NCBI GenBank assembly: GCA_945869935.1
Contig: CAMBSA010000016.1
Coordinates: 1 to 11,609 of the forward strand
Direction: 5' to 3'
DNA length: 11,609 nt
DNA from: Bordetella parapertussis
GTDB lineage: Bacteria > Pseudomonadota > Gammaproteobacteria > Burkholderiales > SG8-39
Shown: piece by piece, positions 7,876 through 11,609 of the stretch
Layout of the letters: each line of letters begins with the position of its first letter
Numbering within the stretch: position 1 is the stretch's first letter
Made by a program: the position numbers and the translations under genes
The notes under the pieces: model-generated
What the model was told of the DNA's origin: nothing
Seen by the model: only the letters and a program-made list of their open reading frames with translations
Database searches by the model: none

Positions 7876-7892
7876 AGGCAAATTTAATGCCT
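7876..7892 (-). promoter_or_regulatory. Predicted sigma-54 (-24/-12) promoter of the pilin gene
   Basis: On the minus strand AGGCATTAAATTTGCCT has GG and GC exactly 10 bases apart and matches GGCA and TTGC of the -24/-12 consensus (TGGCACG-N4-TTGCW). The predicted start is near 7866, about 25 bases before the ATG, leaving room for GGAG. The element is also a dyad (AGGCA-N7-TGCCT) and satisfies GG-N10-GC on the plus strand too, where it would only read antisense. A dyad operator is therefore the alternative. Confidence 0.6.
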
Positions 7893-7952
7893 GATCAGCT
7901 ATAGCAAAAACTGGGTGTTTGGCCGAAAATCGCTGGTGAAGTGATGGAAATC

Positions 7953-8003
7953 CGACGAAACTGTCGAAAAATCATCAATTAGTGTCGTATTTTCGACGTC
8001 GAC
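7953..8003. promoter_or_regulatory. Cluster of GTC/GAC dyads upstream of the pilin gene (possible activator sites)
   Basis: Two dyads lie close together: CGAC-N6-GTCG (7953-7966) and GTCG-N6-CGAC (7984-7997), followed by GTCGAC (7998-8003). They sit about 87-137 bases upstream of the predicted pilin start, the range where sigma-54 activators bind. CTGTC (7961-7965) and GTGTC (7982-7986) resemble the (C/G)TGTC units described for PilR in Pseudomonas. The right half lies inside the 3' end of the upstream gene. Binding is inference. Confidence 0.35.
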
Positions 8004-8701
8004 TGACGCGCCTCGATTTGCTTCAATCTTTGATCTAAAAACCGAATTTCAACCGGATCATGAATTAGTCCGTTTTGAAGCAATCCGCCAATCATGATTC
8101 GTGCCGTTTCCAGCTCATCCATATCTTCAAGGATGAAAATTTCCATTTGCTTGGCCCACAACGGAACGTTTTCTCCGGTCGCGTGCGTCTGAATGGCGGC
8201 GGCGTAGCGTCTGGCGAGAGGTAGGTCTCGTCGCTGGTGCTTTGCGATCACCGCAGCATGCGCCAACCACGGCCAGCGGCGGTTTGGGTCCTCCGAAAAT
8301 TTTCGAAAAATAAATTCGAGCATCCGAAGTTGTTTCTCACGATCCGGAATCTCTGCGTAGAGTCTCGCGGCTGCCATTAGTGGATATTGGCCTTCCGGGT
8401 CCAAGTCGAGTATCCGGGATAGCCATGATTCGACGCGGCCGTAATCAAGGCGCTGCAGCGGCAGTTGACTGCCGACTTGAAAATCAAATGCTTGTAGATA
8501 AAGCATAAGGGCCTTGCCAAGCGTGATGGTGTCGCCAAAACTCGCAAAGCGAAGTATAGAGAGCGGCAGGGGGGCGGGCAGGCTTTCGGGGGCAGAGTGT
8601 CGAGTAGGGGTCGTGACCCGGAAGAAAACATGACCTCCCAGGGAGAGCGCAAGCACGAGGGCAACGTGTACCGGGACGCGGCAAATCGGTCGCTGACTCA
8701 C
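7979..8701 (-). CDS. Membrane-anchored helical-repeat (TPR-like) protein, function unknown
   Basis: I do not recognise a named family. The 240-residue protein starts at GTG 8701, which overlaps the permease stop by one base (TAGTG), so its translation is very likely coupled to the permease. Residues 10-26 are hydrophobic after a basic start, indicating a signal anchor or signal peptide. Then comes a Pro-rich linker (about 37-47) and a soluble part. The soluble part is built of amphipathic helices with TPR-like character (for example WLSRILDLDPEGQYPLMAAA and LARRYAAAIQTHATGENVPL). This suggests a periplasmic or membrane-side scaffold acting with the ABC permease. The C-terminus is basic and polar. 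The pilin gene begins 139 bp further on with its own regulatory region. There is no clear terminator between the two genes, so some read-through is possible. Confidence 0.75.
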   Translation of the reverse strand: MSQRPICRVPVHVALVLALSLGGHVFFRVTTPTRHSAPESLPAPLPLSILRFASFGDTITLGKALMLYLQAFDFQVGSQLPLQRLDYGRVESWLSRILDLDPEGQYPLMAAARLYAEIPDREKQLRMLEFIFRKFSEDPNRRWPWLAHAAVIAKHQRRDLPLARRYAAAIQTHATGENVPLWAKQMEIFILEDMDELETARIMIGGLLQNGLIHDPVEIRFLDQRLKQIEARQSTSKIRH

Positions 8702-9501
8702 TAAAAGCTCTTGCGGTGAAGGTCAAATAGAGTCGCCGCACCCGTCAACACGATGTAGAGCAAAAATTGTGCGATCAATAGTCCGATGGACGGCCACCCC
8801 GGAGCGTGCGATATGAGCCATTCCGTCCGAGTGACTCCGTCTAGCGCAGGCATCAGCCAAGCGACCAATTCCACGATGTGGCGAATCATCACGTCCGCGG
8901 TACCGGGATCGGGATTGGGCGATGCCGAAGCAATGAGCCGGATCGTGTCAACGGATCTGGCGAGAAGGTAAAAGCCTGCGGTAGATGCGAAGGCCGTAAC
9001 TACGTGAGGGATGGATAGCGCGCACAAAAGCGCAATCGCGGAAACGAGATGCAACTCCATTGCGAGCGAGATCGCCCAGGTCGCCAGCCCGGAATACGAT
9101 GGTGCAAGTGGAATCATGACGAGCGAAAAGATCAGCGTCAGGGAGGCATTCACCAGTGCTAACCCGAGATATTTCCCGTAGAAATACGCTGAACGTGAAA
9201 CCGGTTGCGCGAGAAGAAACTCTATGATTTTGTCGTTCGAATCTCGGATCGTGCTGGTAATTGTAAAGGCGACGGCGAGAAAAACCGCGCCTACACGGAG
9301 CCCAGTCGCCACAAATGCGATCTGAATTTCATGCGCCTCCGTGAGCGCAATCTGATTTAGAAATTGGGCGGCGCCTATGGACAGAATGGCGAAAGCCACG
9401 GCAAGCCATGCCAGCCTCGTTCTCAGTGCCTCGAGCAGGGTGATTCGAGTCAGAATCAGGGCGAACGTCAAGGATGGCATGTGCACGCGAAGCAGAATCA
9501 T
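8701..9501 (-). CDS. ABC-2 type transporter permease
   Basis: Integral membrane half of an ABC exporter, 266 residues with about six hydrophobic segments (roughly 31-47, 65-85, 110-132, 143-165, 166-182 and 238-258). The segment DKIIEFLLAQPVSR followed by GKYLG (about 90-114) is the cytoplasmic coupling element typical of ABC-2 (NosY/GldF-like) permeases, placed between the second and third segments. The ATG at 9501 was chosen; a second in-frame ATG lies at 9480, and neither has a strong Shine-Dalgarno. No ATP-binding subunit is present: the gene is divergent from a histidine kinase and downstream is only the TPR-like gene. The ATPase must be encoded elsewhere or the protein borrows one. In myxococcal pil loci an ABC transporter (PilH/PilI) is encoded with the pilin, so a pilus-related role is possible. 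Substrate unknown. Confidence 0.85.
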   Translation of the reverse strand: MILLRVHMPSLTFALILTRITLLEALRTRLAWLAVAFAILSIGAAQFLNQIALTEAHEIQIAFVATGLRVGAVFLAVAFTITSTIRDSNDKIIEFLLAQPVSRSAYFYGKYLGLALVNASLTLIFSLVMIPLAPSYSGLATWAISLAMELHLVSAIALLCALSIPHVVTAFASTAGFYLLARSVDTIRLIASASPNPDPGTADVMIRHIVELVAWLMPALDGVTRTEWLISHAPGWPSIGLLIAQFLLYIVLTGAATLFDLHRKSF

Positions 9502-9544
9502 GTTGTGTGTGACTCTGGAATATGCCAGTCCGCAGCGTATGGGG

Positions 9545-9556
9545 ACATACGTATGT
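9545..9556. repeat. 12-bp perfect palindrome between permease and histidine kinase
   Basis: ACATACGTATGT is a perfect palindrome in the 154-bp divergent intergenic region. It lies about 75-86 bases upstream of the transcription start predicted for the kinase, and about 44 bases upstream of the permease start codon, so it could serve either gene as an activator or repressor site. No cognate regulator can be assigned. Confidence 0.45.
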
Positions 9557-9603
9557 TTTCTCGGATGATGTGGGTTGTAGATTTTAGACGCAGAATCAGG
9601 CTG

Positions 9604-9620
9604 TTGGCATAAATCGTGCC
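9604..9620 (+). promoter_or_regulatory. Predicted sigma-54 (-24/-12) promoter of the histidine kinase, possibly bidirectional
   Basis: TTGGCATAAATCGTGCC has GG (9606-9607) and GC (9618-9619) separated by 10 bases and matches TTGGCA and TGC of the sigma-54 consensus. The start would be near 9631, leaving a 25-base leader with AAGG (9641-9644) before the ATG at 9656. Read on the minus strand the same site is AGGCACGATTTATGCC, with a perfect GGCACG block. It could therefore also start a permease transcript near 9595, 94 bases before its ATG. The GGCA-N7-TGCC symmetry leaves a dyad operator as an alternative. Confidence 0.55.
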
Positions 9621-9655
9621 TGTACTAATGCACAAAATCCAAGGTCATATTTACG

Positions 9656-11392
9656 ATGGCTATCGAAGCTCTGATCCGTACTTCGCACAGTTACGTGCAG
9701 CGTCACTGGCGCTTGATGTTCGTCTTGATGCTGGTGCTGTTACACCTTGCATCAATGCGTGGGCCGGGAGACTTTTGGACTCGCGGTCTCATGCTCGCGC
9801 ACTTTGGTTTGTTCATACTTTGGCAACCGTTCATGCGCGGGGAGCAACGGCTGACCGTGCTTCAGACTCTGGGTATTGTCGCGATTTCCGCTGGCATCCT
9901 GCTCTTCCTAAACTGGTGGATGCTGGGACTCTGGGTCAGTATTTTTGCCGGGATAGTGGGGGGCAAGGTTTTCCTGTTTCAAGCTCGTTGGCTGCGCCGG
10001 TTTTACCTTCTGGTTCTCGCAAACCTCGTGACGCTCCTTCTGGTCTGGGTGGTTCCGAGCATGTTTTTCGGAGGCACTCCGGCACTGGAACTCGAATTGT
10101 TTGTCATGTTTGGATTGCCCATGCTTTTCTTGGCGATGGCGTTCATGCCGACCGAACAGGACACGGTCGAAACGCCGCAGATAGTTGATTTCTTCTACGC
10201 GACATTGCTGTTTCTACTGTTCGTTGTCCTCGTGCTGGGAACCTTCGCGTTCATGCGGGTGGGAAACCTGCAATATGCGACTTCGTTGACCTACAGTATT
10301 CTTATTAGTGCGGGGGTATTGCTTCTCTTGAGCCTGGCATGGAATCCGCGCGCAGGTTTCGCCGGATTGTCGATGTACTTTTCACGCTATTTGCTATCCA
10401 TTGGCCTGCCTTTCGAGCGCTGGCTGTACTTTCTCGCGGAACTATCGCAAATGGAGTCGAGACCGGACCGGTTTCTCAAAGAAGCCTGCGCAGGCCTCGC
10501 GCGGCTCCCTTGGGTAACAGGTGGTTTTTGGCACACCTCCAATGAGTCAGGCGACTTCGGAGAAGTGTCCAAAAATTCGGTTGAGCACACGAATCCCGAA
10601 ATTCACCTGCGCGTGTTCACACGATCCCAACTCAGTCCATCGCTGGTCTGGCACTTTCACCTGTTGGGTCAGTTGTTGGGCGAGTTCTACATTGCGAAGA
10701 TGCGGGAGCAGAAGTTGCAGCAGCAGACTTACGTCCAGGCTGTGCACGAAACGGGCGCGCGCATGACGCATGATGTCAAGAATCTGCTTCAGTCGTTAAA
10801 TGTGCTGTGTTCTGCCGTCGAAAGGGAGGCAAGTTCGGATCCGCAGGAAATCGCAGCGTTGGTGCGGCGACAACTGCCGGTTATATCTCAACGACTTCAG
10901 CAAACCCTCGACAAGTTGCAAAAGCCCCAGACGGACACCGGTAGTTTTGTCCAGGCGAAAATCTGGTGGGACGGATTCAAGCGCAGCTATGGAAGTCGTG
11001 GCGTTGAATTTCATGAACACGACATCGAAGAGGGGGTGTTTCTGCCCAAGGAGCTTTTCGACAGTGCTGGCGATAATCTAATGCAGAACGCGCTACGCAA
11101 GCGAAAAGCCGATGAGCTCGTTATCATACGCGCAAGCTTTTCTTGCCGTGACGCAGTAGAGTTTTCCGTGTTCGATTCTGGAGACGCGGTTTCGGCGGAG
11201 GTGTTACAAGGATTGTTGCGTGGGCCGGTCCCGTCCCAGACCGGGTACGGTATCGGCCTTTACCAGTCATCCAGGCTGGCAGAAATCTCCGGGTTTTCCT
11301 TATCGTTGTCTCAAAATGAACGAGGCCGCGTATGTTTCACGCTTCGGGGAGACGGGCGCGGAAGCAGGCGGCATCCGGTTGAACGGTCCTGA
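9656..11392 (+). CDS. Multi-pass membrane sensor histidine kinase
   Basis: Inner-membrane sensor kinase of 578 residues. Seven or eight hydrophobic segments fill residues 20-230, followed by a soluble region (about 250-350) that may be a GAF-like fold, then a coiled linker. The phosphoacceptor box is THDVKNLLQSL with His372; this HDxKN type resembles PrsK-like kinases. The ATP-binding domain has an N-box at about 470-480 (GDNLMQNALRK) and a G2 box GYGIGLYQS at 530-538. The G1 box is degenerate: FDSGDAV replaces the usual DxGxG, lacking the second Gly. It is divergent from the ABC permease and is preceded by a sigma-54-like promoter and AAGG. No response regulator follows; the next gene is convergent. 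The nearby pilin suggests a PilS-like role with a PilR-like partner encoded elsewhere, but that is inference. The C-terminal tail is short and Arg-rich. Confidence 0.88.
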   Translation: MAIEALIRTSHSYVQRHWRLMFVLMLVLLHLASMRGPGDFWTRGLMLAHFGLFILWQPFMRGEQRLTVLQTLGIVAISAGILLFLNWWMLGLWVSIFAGIVGGKVFLFQARWLRRFYLLVLANLVTLLLVWVVPSMFFGGTPALELELFVMFGLPMLFLAMAFMPTEQDTVETPQIVDFFYATLLFLLFVVLVLGTFAFMRVGNLQYATSLTYSILISAGVLLLLSLAWNPRAGFAGLSMYFSRYLLSIGLPFERWLYFLAELSQMESRPDRFLKEACAGLARLPWVTGGFWHTSNESGDFGEVSKNSVEHTNPEIHLRVFTRSQLSPSLVWHFHLLGQLLGEFYIAKMREQKLQQQTYVQAVHETGARMTHDVKNLLQSLNVLCSAVEREASSDPQEIAALVRRQLPVISQRLQQTLDKLQKPQTDTGSFVQAKIWWDGFKRSYGSRGVEFHEHDIEEGVFLPKELFDSAGDNLMQNALRKRKADELVIIRASFSCRDAVEFSVFDSGDAVSAEVLQGLLRGPVPSQTGYGIGLYQSSRLAEISGFSLSLSQNERGRVCFTLRGDGRGSRRHPVERS

Positions 11393-11448
11393 ACAGAAAA
11401 ATCGAATCGACATCGCCAGATGGCTGGGCGTCAATCGGCGACTTCCGC

Positions 11449-11609
11449 TTATTGCGGCTCCCCATCTTGCTGCGAAATTGGCGGGTCGCGAAACAGCAGC
11501 CAAAGCGCCGCGCCATTGATCAAGACCCAAAGCACTTCCATGTAAAGCAACGGCACGTAGAAGCGTCGTTGCCATTTGTCTCCGAAGATGAAATAAAAGC
11601 TATCGAAAT
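11449..11609 (-). CDS. C-terminus of an unidentified membrane protein (5' part beyond window)
   Basis: A minus-strand frame enters from the right edge and stays open for 52 codons to TAA at 11449-11451. It reads FDSFYFIFGDKWQRRFY near its start, then a hydrophobic helix (about residues 17-39, including YMEVLWVLINGAALWLLF), then a short polar tail RDPPISQQDGEPQ. The composition (aromatic, hydrophobic helix, hydrophilic tail) looks like a real membrane-protein end rather than a shadow frame. It converges on the kinase gene with 56 bp between stops. That gap has only a weak imperfect hairpin and no U-run, so no terminator is called. The family cannot be identified from this fragment. Confidence 0.6.
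   Translation of the reverse strand, partial: FDSFYFIFGDKWQRRFYVPLLYMEVLWVLINGAALWLLFRDPPISQQDGEPQ

Noticed and set aside
7893-7905. Short palindromes TGATCA and GCTATAGC upstream of the pilin promoter
   Set aside because: They are only 6 and 8 bp and not placed or spaced in a way that suggests a site.
9616-10188. A 190-codon plus-strand frame overlapping the kinase start
   Set aside because: It is out of frame with the kinase, whose membrane segments and boxes are continuous from 9656; no family features are seen in this frame.
11393-11448. Possible terminator between the kinase and the right-edge gene (CCAG-ATGG-CTGG hairpin)
   Set aside because: The stem is short and imperfect, with no U-run on either strand.
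11220-11575. Open frames on both strands across the kinase end and right edge
   Set aside because: They overlap the kinase C-terminus and the minus-strand frame ending at 11449, which has a plausible membrane helix; their translations look like shadows.
1-11609. CRISPR arrays, insertion sequences, tRNA or rRNA genes
   Set aside because: No regularly spaced repeats, transposase frames, terminal inverted repeats or RNA gene signatures were seen on either strand.

Overview
The window looks like part of a non-enteric gammaproteobacterial chromosome with moderately high GC (estimated by eye). The main reason is a complete, canonically ordered lipopolysaccharide export/Kdo block on the minus strand (kdsD-kdsC-lptC-lptA-lptB-rpoN), which is typical of Gammaproteobacteria. 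A divergent CPA2 cation/proton antiporter sits where enteric bacteria carry yrbG. I cannot name a genus.

Layout. 1-4957 (minus) is one tightly packed operon: arabinose-5-phosphate isomerase and Kdo-8-phosphate phosphatase make the LPS sugar Kdo; LptC, LptA and LptB are parts of the LPS transport machine; rpoN (sigma-54) closes the block and runs off the left edge. Genes overlap by 4-20 bp or lie within 36 bp of each other. 4958-5075 is a short divergent promoter region with a near-consensus extended -10 and a 14-bp palindrome. 5076-7046 (plus) is a KefB/KefC-type antiporter with RCK domains. 7077-7104 is a bidirectional terminator.

7118-11392 is the accessory-looking part. It holds a large type IV pilin-like protein (minus), a membrane-anchored helical-repeat (TPR-like) protein translationally coupled to an ABC-2 permease (minus), and a divergent multi-pass membrane histidine kinase (plus). 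No ABC ATPase and no response regulator are present in the window. The pilin and the kinase each carry a -24/-12-like element (GG-N10-GC inside GGCA-N7-TGCC) about 50 bp before the start codon, and symmetric sequences lie 75-135 bp upstream of the predicted starts. This fits sigma-54 transcription with an enhancer-binding activator, as known for PilS/PilR-controlled pilins, and rpoN itself lies in the window. The functional link between these four genes is inference. 11449-11609 (minus) is the C-terminus of an unidentified membrane protein.
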